Positions 41,481 to 49,688 of a stretch of DNA of 64,000 nt are shown piece by piece. The stretch covers positions 104,083-168,082 of the forward strand of contig CAYXYB010000004.1 in assembly GCA_964469215.1 (NCBI GenBank), written 5' to 3'. The translations under genes and the position numbers were made by a program. The DNA comes from SKPS01 sp964469215 (GTDB lineage Bacteria > Bacteroidota > Bacteroidia > Bacteroidales > SKPS01). Positions within the stretch are counted from its first letter, which is position 1, and the number at the start of each line of letters is the position of its first letter. The notes beneath the pieces were generated by a model that had not been told where the DNA came from, ran no database searches, and saw only the letters and a list, made by a program, of their open reading frames with translations.

Positions 41481-41608
41481 GGACAAGTCGTAACACCAGG
41501 CAGGGACAAGGCGTAACACCAGGCAGGGACAAGGCGTAACACCAGGCAGGGACAAGGCGTAACACCAGGCAGGGACAAGGCATGCCTTGTCCCTACCTGG
41601 TGTTACGC
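41476..41608. repeat. REP array: 23-base tandem units ending in a 52-base palindrome
   Basis: Four complete 23-base units start at 41476, 41499, 41522 and 41545; the last three are identical (GGCAGGGACAAGGCGTAACA plus CCA) and the first differs at two bases. A fifth partial unit (41568-41580) runs into an inverted copy, so 41557-41582 and 41583-41608 form 26-base arms with a single mismatch, centred on GGCATGCC. The array lies between the convergent RAYT and polymerase genes, whose stop codons are both within it. Confidence 0.9.
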
Positions 41609-44532
41609 AACCGGTATCCCATCTTCGCCATACGGTTAACTTCCACCGACGGAAAGCCAAAATCATCGACAACCTTTCCCCTTATAAGGTATATACCATC
41701 TCCGCGAAATGGGTATTGTTTCAACGATTGCGGAAAATGGACGGTGTCAAAAAATTCTCCGTGCGCATCAATGAATGCTGCAAAATGCATGATCTCCCTC
41801 TTCGATGTCCAGACATATTTAATAGTAACGAGTTTGCCAAGCATCCGCACCTCTTTCCCAACCCGGCTGCTAAGATCTTTTGCGGCAATATCTCCCCGGT
41901 AGCGAGTCTCAAGCATATCGAACCAGGATAGTGACACGGGGAAACCCAGCAGTTCAAGCTCATCATACGCATCTTCCAGAATGTCGCGGTTAAGCTCAGG
42001 CAGTGAGAATGGCTGCAGAGTATTTGCAAACAGTTTTCCTGTTGCATGGTTTTCGGTTTTTTTACCTGTAAGCATCCGGCTCTCCCAGAGAAGTACCGGT
42101 TTCTTTTTCCCTGTGAAGTTCAATGCTCCCGCACGTATCAGTAAAGTGATCTGTTCCGGTGCGGGATTGGCTCGTTGTATAAAATCCTCAAGCGAATGAA
42201 ACTCCCCTCCCTCATCGCGCACTGCAAGCACTCTTTTTACAAACTTCTCCTCTAGTCCGGCTACATGGATGAATCCGATACGGATGGTTTTACTTTTTAT
42301 ACCGGTAAGATATTCCCCCTTGTTAACACATGGCAATGCAATGGTGGCACCCCATCGCCTTGCCTCGTTGAAATACACCCAGGTGCGGTAAAACCCGCCA
42401 AAATTATTTATCACTGCAACCATAAACTCCAGTGGGTAATGCACCTTAAGCCACAGGCTCTGGAAACTCTCTACGGCATAGGATGCGGAATGGGCTTTCG
42501 AGAAGGAGTAACCTGCAAACGACTCAATCTGACGCCACACCTCCTGTGTAATGGCTTCCGGATATCCCGACTGCCTGCAGTTATCGAAGAACTTCTGAAC
42601 GATAAGCCGGAACTCCTTCTTCCCTCTCCCCTTTCCGCTCATGGCTCGCCGTAACACGTCGGCATCAGCAAGGTCAAGCCCTGCAAAATGGTGGCATATC
42701 TTCAGCACATCCTCCTGATAGACCATCACCCCATAAGTTTCACGAAGCTGCTCTTCCATTACAGGGTGGATATAGCTGAAGTCACCGGGATTGTGGAACC
42801 TTTTTATATACTCCTTCATCATTCCCGATTTGGCAACACCGGGCCTGATGATGGAGCTTGCCGCCACCAGTGTAAGGTAATCACCACAACGGAGTTTCTT
42901 CAGCAACCCACGCATCGCAGGGCTCTCTATATAAAAACAGCCGTTACATTCCCCATCCCTGAGTTGACGATGTACCTCCGGATCACGCTTGAAACGATCA
43001 ACATCGTGCACATCTAATGCAATCCCCCTGTTCTGCTTAACAAGCAACGCAGCATCCCGGATATGACCTATACCCCTCTGACTCAGGATGTCGAACTTTT
43101 CGAAACCGAGCTCCTCGGCTACGTACATATCCCACTGGGTTGTCTGAAAACCCTTTGGCGGCATATCCAGGGCGGTGTAATATGTTATCGGCTCCTCCGA
43201 CACAATTATCCCCCCGGCATGTATGCTGCGGATATTCGGAAAATCGGCTATCTTTTCAGCAATATCTACGATGCGCCTTGCAATTGAATTATCTTTAGCA
43301 GCTTCTTCCGGACGCTCAACCAGATTGTCGATCTCTCTCACCGGCAAGCCGTAAACCTTGCCAAGCTCACGGTAAATGGACCTGTTCCTGAACGTTGATG
43401 TCGCACCCAGCAATGCGGTATGACCCGATCCGTAACGCTTGAAAATATAGTCCTGAACTTCATCGCGCTCTTTCCATGAATAGTCAATGTCGAAATCGGG
43501 TGGCGTGGAACGGCGCGGATTAAGGAACCTTTCAAAGTAGAGATCGAGCTCAATGGGATCAACATTGGTTATCATAAGGCAGTAAGCCACAATACTGTTG
43601 GCACCACTCCCCCGCCCCACATGGTAAAACCCGCGCGACATAGAGTACCGGACTATATCCCATGTTATGAGAAAATATGATGCAAATCCAAGCCTGTCGA
43701 TGATGTCCAACTCATTTACAATGCGTTGCCGGGCGGTTTTATTCTTTGTACCATACCGGTACTTCATCCCATCATAAGCAAGTTTCTCCAGAAGTAACCT
43801 GTCATCGTATATGTTCCCCGTAAAAGTCTTCCTGTTTTTTATTGATGTAAAATCCATGTCGATGCTGCACTGCGACAACAACCTGAGGGTGTTTTCTATC
43901 AACAGTGGTACATCTTCGCACACTGACATCAGTGCATCGGATGACAACAGATGATCACCGGGAGATGCAGTATCATCAGGTTTTAGTTTTGAAATCAAAG
44001 TATTAAGGTCAACTGCTCTGAGGTTTCTGTGGATATCATAATCATCCGGAGCAGCAAACGATGCAGTGGCACGCAGAATCAACCTGTCACTTCCTTTACC
44101 ACGCAACGAGAAACGGTTTTTACTGATCTCCTCCGGTTTTATACCAATGAATTCATTCTCTTCAAGGTGCACAGATGCAGATCCTTTAAACGGATACACA
44201 ATAAATACATCAGAAAACCCGGGAGGCTTGTCAGGAAGAGGTATTCCCCTGACGTTATGGTCACTTAGAAACATATTCAGCTCGCGCATTCCATGACGAT
44301 TGCGTGCTATCCCCTGGTAAAGCATCTCCCCCTTTCGCCGGAAATCAATACCGCAAACCGGAGCAACACTCTCATCCATGCAGGCTTTAACAAAGTCGGG
44401 GAACGCGCTGCAGTTGTTTATGTCTGAGAGAACAATAACCTCATGCCCATGGCACCGTGCATTGGTTACCAACTGCTCCGGCGACATGATGCCGTATCTC
44501 AGGCTGTAATAAGTATGGCATTGCGTCAGCAT
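41593..44532 (-). CDS. DNA polymerase III alpha subunit, short DnaE2/ImuC-like type
   Basis: A 979-residue C-family polymerase, shorter than replicative DnaE (about 1160 or more). Residues 1-about 200 are the PHP domain, but metal ligands look degenerate: CHTYYS for HxHxS and LSDINN where TDHG/N is usual. The palm has HVGRGSGAN (304-312) and the catalytic Asp cluster PDFDIDYS (345-352), with a third Asp in GFEKFDIL. A tandem HhH region and a C-terminal OB fold (MLGKLVTIKYVWTSKR) follow. Such second DnaE copies usually act in damage-tolerant synthesis; no imuA/imuB neighbour is seen. The last codons and TAG stop derive from the REP palindrome. Confidence 0.85.
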   Translation of the reverse strand: MLTQCHTYYSLRYGIMSPEQLVTNARCHGHEVIVLSDINNCSAFPDFVKACMDESVAPVCGIDFRRKGEMLYQGIARNRHGMRELNMFLSDHNVRGIPLPDKPPGFSDVFIVYPFKGSASVHLEENEFIGIKPEEISKNRFSLRGKGSDRLILRATASFAAPDDYDIHRNLRAVDLNTLISKLKPDDTASPGDHLLSSDALMSVCEDVPLLIENTLRLLSQCSIDMDFTSIKNRKTFTGNIYDDRLLLEKLAYDGMKYRYGTKNKTARQRIVNELDIIDRLGFASYFLITWDIVRYSMSRGFYHVGRGSGANSIVAYCLMITNVDPIELDLYFERFLNPRRSTPPDFDIDYSWKERDEVQDYIFKRYGSGHTALLGATSTFRNRSIYRELGKVYGLPVREIDNLVERPEEAAKDNSIARRIVDIAEKIADFPNIRSIHAGGIIVSEEPITYYTALDMPPKGFQTTQWDMYVAEELGFEKFDILSQRGIGHIRDAALLVKQNRGIALDVHDVDRFKRDPEVHRQLRDGECNGCFYIESPAMRGLLKKLRCGDYLTLVAASSIIRPGVAKSGMMKEYIKRFHNPGDFSYIHPVMEEQLRETYGVMVYQEDVLKICHHFAGLDLADADVLRRAMSGKGRGKKEFRLIVQKFFDNCRQSGYPEAITQEVWRQIESFAGYSFSKAHSASYAVESFQSLWLKVHYPLEFMVAVINNFGGFYRTWVYFNEARRWGATIALPCVNKGEYLTGIKSKTIRIGFIHVAGLEEKFVKRVLAVRDEGGEFHSLEDFIQRANPAPEQITLLIRAGALNFTGKKKPVLLWESRMLTGKKTENHATGKLFANTLQPFSLPELNRDILEDAYDELELLGFPVSLSWFDMLETRYRGDIAAKDLSSRVGKEVRMLGKLVTIKYVWTSKREIMHFAAFIDAHGEFFDTVHFPQSLKQYPFRGDGIYLIRGKVVDDFGFPSVEVNRMAKMGYRLRNTR

Positions 44533-44661
44533 TAAATGGATAATGGTTAATGACTAATGGTTAATTTTTAATCTTTTTTTTGATGCTAATTTAATCATCA
44601 TTTCAAGAAAATCACCTTAGTGGGAGAAATTTTTATAAAATATTATCAACAATCAGCAGGA

Positions 44662-45150
44662 TTATTTTACAGAGGGATCAACAACCTCTATTTTCAGGAC
44701 AACATTTCTTATGGGTGTACGGTGTATTTCGATAAAATCATCCAGATCAACCAGGTTATATTGAGCCTCCTGCAGGAGAAATTTTTCTCCTCCGGCAATA
44801 ACAGCATATTTAACAACAACCATTGAATACAGGTCTTGTCTGTCTAAATAAGAATACTTTTCGGTAACCGGCAGCCAGCTTATAATTTTTTCACCTGCAA
44901 GGATCTCCTCACGTAGTTTTCTGGTGACAAGCCAGTTAAGTATCATTACTATCAGAAAAAGGAGAACGAAAAGTAAAACTTCACTGCCCCTGATAGACCA
45001 GTTTTCAGTTATTGCAAAGATTGCAATGTGGATACCGAACAGCAGAGTCAGGAAAAATACCAGAGCGATGTTACGTGAACCTTTAAGTTCTTTTTCAAGT
45101 TCCAGAAGTTCTGTATCAGAAAGCTTTTCAGTTCTTGTTTCTGTTTTCAT
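44662..45150 (-). CDS. Hypothetical membrane protein with two helices
   Basis: A 162-residue protein not recognised. It has a charged N-terminal helix (LSDTELLELEKELKGSR), two adjacent membrane helices (about 28-47 and 58-75) and a soluble C-terminal 85 residues containing a small beta-rich domain. It stands alone between the polymerase gene (129-base gap, AT-rich with TAATGGT-like repeats near 44540) and the FISUMP gene. The domain order suggests a cytoplasmic regulator-like or small channel-associated domain, but no function is assigned. Confidence 0.55.
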   Translation of the reverse strand: MKTETRTEKLSDTELLELEKELKGSRNIALVFFLTLLFGIHIAIFAITENWSIRGSEVLLFVLLFLIVMILNWLVTRKLREEILAGEKIISWLPVTEKYSYLDRQDLYSMVVVKYAVIAGGEKFLLQEAQYNLVDLDDFIEIHRTPIRNVVLKIEVVDPSVK

Positions 45151-45201
45151 ACATAACTAATTTGTTAAAAAAATCGGCTATGTAAGAAATGATATCAGAT
45201 A

Positions 45202-46152
45202 TCAATCAAGAATACAGCGTAAAGCATAACCAAAGTTCTTGGTAGAATTAACCGGGAAGCTTCCTGCTGATGAATAGCGGAAAGAACCTGCGGTGTTGTT
45301 TGAGTTCTGGCCTGATGACCAGAAGTAGGCATAATTACCTGCATTCTGCAGTAATCCATCACCTCCACCCAGGTTGCCGCCTGCATGAATTTTGAGAGTT
45401 GAAGCATAAGCATCCGTCAGATATCCTGATCCGACTCCACCCTGAGCAATCGGAGCGGTAAGGAAAGCATTCCATTCAGCCTGGGTAGGTATCCGCCAGT
45501 TGCCTCCCAGCAAAAGTTTACAAGGGTCACCTAATGAAACCCAGTCGGAGTTTTCGTTGATGGGATTTATCCAGGGTGTGTTTGGTATCCTGTTCACACC
45601 GTCATTGAAATATGCCTGCTGACGGTTGAACTGGAAGAACCATCCGGCAGAGGCCGTGGAGGGATCTGTAGCGGTGGAGGCTTCCGTGGTCGCACCCAGA
45701 TTCATTTTCAGCCAGCACTTATTCCCCCCGGCACCGGTCCACCCTGCCTGGACTGTACTGTAGGTGCGATTAGCAAATTGCAAAGAATTGTCGGGAGTTA
45801 CCCCTATAACATAACCATGACTTACAAGATTGCCGCAGACAAACGGAATTATCTGTGTGACCTTCAATTGTTCCGAGTACCAAGGTTCACATTCATCCTC
45901 GGTTATTGCAAGGCGATACCAGACAGGGAAGCTGTCAGCAATTACCTTTAATGCTGCTGAGACCTGACCTGTAACAGGGTTCCATGACAGGCTGTCGTAT
46001 GACACCTGCCACTGGAGTGTACCTCTGTAACTATTGATATTGATTTGTATTGTATCGTTCAGAGCCACCTGTATATTCTGTTGTCCCCTGAGAGGCAGGA
46101 ATTGAAATGACAACAGGCTTAAAATTATTATTGTGAATATATATTTTTTCAT
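45202..46152 (-). CDS. Secreted FISUMP-type (Fibrobacter succinogenes major paralogous domain) protein
   Basis: A 316-residue exported protein with signal peptide ending near LRGQ. An Ig-like N-terminal part (IQININSYRGTLQWQVSYDS) is followed by the FISUMP domain from about residue 105: LGGNWRIPTQAEWNAFL and the terminal GYALRCILD are the recognisable C-terminal signatures of this lectin-like fold. These domains are common surface proteins in Bacteroidota with unclear ligands. It follows the T9SS protein by 26 bases, so the two are probably one transcript. Confidence 0.72.
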   Translation of the reverse strand: MKKYIFTIIILSLLSFQFLPLRGQQNIQVALNDTIQININSYRGTLQWQVSYDSLSWNPVTGQVSAALKVIADSFPVWYRLAITEDECEPWYSEQLKVTQIIPFVCGNLVSHGYVIGVTPDNSLQFANRTYSTVQAGWTGAGGNKCWLKMNLGATTEASTATDPSTASAGWFFQFNRQQAYFNDGVNRIPNTPWINPINENSDWVSLGDPCKLLLGGNWRIPTQAEWNAFLTAPIAQGGVGSGYLTDAYASTLKIHAGGNLGGGDGLLQNAGNYAYFWSSGQNSNNTAGSFRYSSAGSFPVNSTKNFGYALRCILD

Positions 46153-46178
46153 ATCGATATTTTTTTAAGATCCAACGG

Positions 46179-46793
46179 CTATTCAATTACTATTCTCAGA
46201 GTTTGCCTTAACCCATCCCTGGTGTAGACCAGAATATACAGCCCACGGCTAAGGTTCTCGAGAGCGAGTGTGTTTTTGGTTGTGTTAACATTCTGTTTAT
46301 GTATGAGTTTTCCGCCTGGTGTGTATATTGCAAGTTCACCTTCCGGTGTCTCCAGATCCACAGCAAGGAAAGATGTTGCAGGCACAGGGTAAACCTTCAT
46401 AGAGGGCTCCATCGGTTCATCGATATTGAAGTATAACAGAGTGATGGTAACACTGTCGGATGCCTGGCAGCTTCGGTCATCCGTAACTGACAGAATGTAT
46501 TGTATTGAGGGATAAGTACCGTTGTGGGTAAATGTGGGGTTGATCAGAGTGTCAGAGTTGAGGTCGGTAGGTGGTGACCAGAGAAATTTATAAGGGGAAG
46601 TACCCCCGCTAACGGTTGGCATGCCACCCAGCAGGTATGTGCCGGGTGCACCCAGGGTTGTATCGGGCCCGGCATTAGCGAAGAGCTGTGGTGGCTGGTT
46701 GGAGGATAAGGTAACCGTATGGGTGGTTTGTGCTGAAGATATGCAATGATACATTATCAGGAACATAATAATGAAAGTGAGATGTTTTTTCAT
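46179..46793 (-). CDS. Secreted protein with Ig/PKD-like domain and T9SS sorting domain
   Basis: A 204-residue protein with a signal peptide ending at SSAQ. The central part (AGPDTTLGAPGTYLLGG to SVTITLLYF) is a PKD/SprB-type repeat, as seen in gliding and surface adhesins. The last 75 residues are a type A T9SS sorting domain (MKVYPVPATSFLAVDL to LRQTLRIVIE). It has a perfect minus-7 box 30 bases upstream and is followed by the FISUMP gene. Confidence 0.78.
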   Translation of the reverse strand: MKKHLTFIIMFLIMYHCISSAQTTHTVTLSSNQPPQLFANAGPDTTLGAPGTYLLGGMPTVSGGTSPYKFLWSPPTDLNSDTLINPTFTHNGTYPSIQYILSVTDDRSCQASDSVTITLLYFNIDEPMEPSMKVYPVPATSFLAVDLETPEGELAIYTPGGKLIHKQNVNTTKNTLALENLSRGLYILVYTRDGLRQTLRIVIE

Positions 46794-46823
46794 ATTGGCA
46801 TGGTTTTGTTAATGGATGTGTGA

Positions 46824-46831
46824 CAAAGGTA
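46824..46831 (-). promoter_or_regulatory. Minus-7 box for the T9SS/FISUMP gene pair
   Basis: TACCTTTG on the minus strand, an exact TAnnTTTG match, 30 bases before the start codon. The remaining intergenic sequence up to 47038 holds a run of TTGGCTG/A-like repeats (about 46860-46886) and no gene. Confidence 0.45.
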
Positions 46832-47038
46832 ATGAATTATGAAGGGAATCGTGTAATCGGCTTTTGGCTGTTGGCTATTGGCTTTTCCTCCACAGAGGTG
46901 ATCAGGAGTTAAAAATGAGAACCACAGATAGAGTTCTGTGAAACTCTTTTATAGCTTTTTTTCTCTGTGTAAATTAGAACTTTTGCAACTTTATGCGGAA
47001 TTTCTGTGGTCCTCTACGAGAAAATAATATTCAGAGTT

Positions 47039-48082
47039 TTACTTGCTGAATCGTGTGAGGTCTGTTCTGATGCTGAAGTAGTTTGGGGCACCTGCTATGT
47101 GGTTGCGGGTACGGCTGAAGTCGAACTGGTATTTGCCGAGCCTGAGGCCAAGCCCCCAGGAGAAACCCACCATACCCATTTTAGACCTTACGCCTGCTTC
47201 CTGCCTTGTGCGGTAATCATAGCCCAGCCTGAAACGAAGCACCTCGCCCGGCATAAATTCCACACCGGCAGTAACATGTCTCATTGATTTGTCGAGGAGG
47301 TCAGTTATTTTATTCGGCGATTTCTCTTCACCGGTAATAGGATCTGTCTTTGTCTTTGGGTTTAGTGGATCGTTGTATGTAAGATCCCATTCATTCAGAG
47401 CATTAAGAAGCAGATAAAACCTTAGTGGTGCATGTTTAAGCTTCTGACTTATGCCTGTAGCAAGTTCAAATGGTAGTTTTTCACGCTCATCATCAAATGG
47501 ATCCAACTGCCGACCTGCATTTCTAATAATAACGGAGGTGTTGAAAAGGCCGGATTCATTGGTGTAATGCCCGGAGATATTAACAGCAATAGCAAAAGCA
47601 GACCATATATCATAGCTTGAAAGAATAAAGTTAACATCTGCTCCAAGCCTTAAACCGGGATGGAGCTCTCTCCCCCACCCTAAGGCAAGGGCAATATCAG
47701 ATGCGGTAAAATTTCCCTGCTCGATACCTGCAGCATCAGTACGCTGAAATGTTCCGTAGTGCATGAATCTTACCGAACCAAGGAAGCTGCCATACTTTTC
47801 GAATGTTCTGGAATAGGCGACGTTACCTGCATTTATGCCTGCATAATGGTCGAGAAAGGTGAATCCCACATGGTTGTGCATTGTAGCTTTTATCAAGGCC
47901 GGGTTGTGCATCGCCAGAAGCAGGTCATTATCATCAAGCGGCAGAAAGGTGCCACCAATCGACGAAACACGGGGTGAGGATGCTACATTCAGGAAATGAA
48001 ATACATACTGACTGGTACTCTGGGCAATTGTTGTGTTTATGCTGATAAGAGCCCCAAGAATGATTGTTATGATTAGCCTCAT
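47039..48082 (-). CDS. porQ: Type IX secretion system protein PorQ-like outer-membrane barrel
   Basis: A 347-residue outer-membrane protein of the PorV/PorQ (FadL-related) group. Signal peptide ends near TIAQ; the mature N-terminus reads SQYVFHFLNVASSPRVSSIG and LLLAMHNPALIKATMHNHVG, which is the PorQ signature region. The rest is a barrel ending LTRFSK. PorQ works with PorZ and PorU in the attachment complex that anchors T9SS cargo. Three cargo proteins with sorting domains are found in this window. The gene stands upstream of the secreted-protein pair but 245 bases away. Confidence 0.78.
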   Translation of the reverse strand: MRLIITIILGALISINTTIAQSTSQYVFHFLNVASSPRVSSIGGTFLPLDDNDLLLAMHNPALIKATMHNHVGFTFLDHYAGINAGNVAYSRTFEKYGSFLGSVRFMHYGTFQRTDAAGIEQGNFTASDIALALGWGRELHPGLRLGADVNFILSSYDIWSAFAIAVNISGHYTNESGLFNTSVIIRNAGRQLDPFDDEREKLPFELATGISQKLKHAPLRFYLLLNALNEWDLTYNDPLNPKTKTDPITGEEKSPNKITDLLDKSMRHVTAGVEFMPGEVLRFRLGYDYRTRQEAGVRSKMGMVGFSWGLGLRLGKYQFDFSRTRNHIAGAPNYFSIRTDLTRFSK

Positions 48083-48128
48083 GAATCTGTAATGAAGGTT
48101 TGAAAACGCAAAGATGGCGGATTTTATT

Positions 48129-48168
48129 GTTATGAGTAATGAGTTATGAGTAATGAGTTATGAGTTAT
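48129..48168. repeat. TAATGAGTTATGAG tandem repeat
   Basis: Two 14-base TAATGAGTTATGAG-like units plus flanking partial copies fill the gap between porQ and the next gene and supply the final codons and stop (at 48158) of the polytopic membrane protein. The same word occurs at 24132-24155. Confidence 0.6.
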
Positions 48169-49546
48169 TTTTTAAGAAGTGTTGCCGCAGTATATCAGCA
48201 TTAATAACATAAGTGATAATGAGTGTTAGAGGAAGAAGCCAGATTACTCGTGCCTGAAAACGTTCACATGGTGTAACAAGGCCTGCTGTAATAAAGCTGT
48301 TTATGAAAATGAAGAGGATAACGGATATCAACAAGAATTTCGATATAGGATCTATTTTTTGCCATACTGTTTTCGTAGCAATAAGCCAGACAAGAGCAAA
48401 TACGGATAACATAACAAGGAGCCTGTGAACCAGATTCAGTGTGTCTAATTTAAGTCCCCAGCCATCCCAGAGGTTCTGCCTGCTGTTAAGATAATTGTTG
48501 ATGCTGAGGTTGAAATGGTTATAGATATGGGGATATGGTGCACTATTTTGATTATATGCAGAAAGCCCTTGTCCGATATCATTCTGAGTCAACTGTATCA
48601 ACCCATAGAAGAAGGACTGGTAAATATTCATCAGCAGATATTCAGGCTCTGAAAGTGAGGTACGTATTATTTTTCTGAACTCTTTTCCGCTTCCTTTCCA
48701 GCCTCCCGTGTTTTCCAGGATGTCGCCGGTCCACATAAAAGATGCAAGATCTCCGGGAAGAGAATCCTTATAGCGGCATAATTTCATATCCCTGAAATCG
48801 TCGCAGCCACATTTGTCATCGAGCAGTCTTTTTAATATTCCTGTGTCTGCCAGATGTGCAACCAGGAACACATGGGAACCTTTGGTTAAGGTACCTTTTC
48901 CCTCAATCAGCACATTGATTCCCGGTATAATTATCCATGAAAGAAAAATTATCACCGCGGCTATATATATCCTTTTAAAAGATATCATGCTCAATCGTTC
49001 TCTAAGAACCAGCCTTGCACAAAAGATCGATATCAGCAGGAGAGAGATTATCATCAGATGTGAGAAGTGCATTATCAGAGAGATGGAAAATATGAGCCCG
49101 GTGATTATCAATGATAATAAGGTAGCGTCTCTTTTCAAAAGAAGAACCATCAATGCAATAAACGCAACCGGAGTAAAAAAATCGGGCATAAGCTGATTTG
49201 AGTACCAACCTATTCCTGTAAAAAATACAAGGAAAAAGATAGTAACAAGGTAAACTTTTTTTAAGGCCGGAGCATGGATTCTGAAAGTGATAAAGAGTTG
49301 AAGCAGGATATATGCTGTGATAAGGTTCTGGGCTATAACTACGAACCATGGTGAGAGTGTCAAAGATGTTAACCTAAGGAACAAGCCATAGGTTATGGGC
49401 CTGTCGAAGGGAACAAATAGATTGAACCCGCTGTTTATGTATGTACCGGTATCGGAGTAAACAAGAGGGAATCTGTTATATAGAGCAACAACAAGCAGAA
49501 TAAGTGTGCCAAGTCCGATCAGTAATGCTATCTGCAATTTTTTCAT
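48158..49546 (-). CDS. Polytopic membrane protein, possible GT-C-type glycosyltransferase
   Basis: A 462-residue protein with roughly ten membrane helices and a large external loop (about residues 235-330, with Cys pairs CGCDD and KLCRYKD). The first loop after helix 1 contains YSDTGTYINSGF, in the position where GT-C enzymes carry an acidic catalytic residue, but no family could be assigned confidently. The open frame extends 34 codons upstream across the gdhA terminator, so the Met at 49546 (MKKLQIALLIG) is used. The last residues NNS and the stop lie in the tandem repeat. Confidence 0.6.
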   Translation of the reverse strand: MKKLQIALLIGLGTLILLVVALYNRFPLVYSDTGTYINSGFNLFVPFDRPITYGLFLRLTSLTLSPWFVVIAQNLITAYILLQLFITFRIHAPALKKVYLVTIFFLVFFTGIGWYSNQLMPDFFTPVAFIALMVLLLKRDATLLSLIITGLIFSISLIMHFSHLMIISLLLISIFCARLVLRERLSMISFKRIYIAAVIIFLSWIIIPGINVLIEGKGTLTKGSHVFLVAHLADTGILKRLLDDKCGCDDFRDMKLCRYKDSLPGDLASFMWTGDILENTGGWKGSGKEFRKIIRTSLSEPEYLLMNIYQSFFYGLIQLTQNDIGQGLSAYNQNSAPYPHIYNHFNLSINNYLNSRQNLWDGWGLKLDTLNLVHRLLVMLSVFALVWLIATKTVWQKIDPISKFLLISVILFIFINSFITAGLVTPCERFQARVIWLLPLTLIITYVINADILRQHFLKNNS

Positions 49547-49581
49547 TTCTTTGATGTTTTTTTTTGAAATGCTGTTAAGTG

Positions 49582-49611
49582 CAAAGTTACATTTCCAGAT
49601 GATTGATGCAA
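49582..49611 (-). promoter_or_regulatory. Promoter of the polytopic membrane protein gene
   Basis: On the minus strand TTG (49609-49611), a 19-base spacer and TAACTTTG (49582-49589), an exact minus-7 match, 35 bases from the start at 49546. It abuts the gdhA terminator. Confidence 0.55.
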
Positions 49612-49642
49612 AAAAAACCGGGAGAATTCCCATCCTCCCGGA
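49611..49642 (-). terminator. Rho-independent terminator of gdhA
   Basis: On the minus strand CCGGGAG, an 11-base loop and CTCCCGG form a perfect GC-rich stem followed by eight T residues, 46 bases after the gdhA stop codon. Confidence 0.9.
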
Positions 49643-49688
49643 GCACACTATGAGTTGTTAACCTAAACTACTATGATCAATTAAACCA

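Noticed and set aside
41476..41608. CRISPR array
   Set aside because: The units are directly joined with no spacers, and no cas genes are nearby.
41582..41931. Forward frames across the REP palindrome and the end of the polymerase gene
   Set aside because: They are shadows of the polymerase gene on the other strand and repeat-derived.
49547..49648. Upstream start for the polytopic membrane protein
   Set aside because: It would run through the gdhA terminator and the gene's own promoter.
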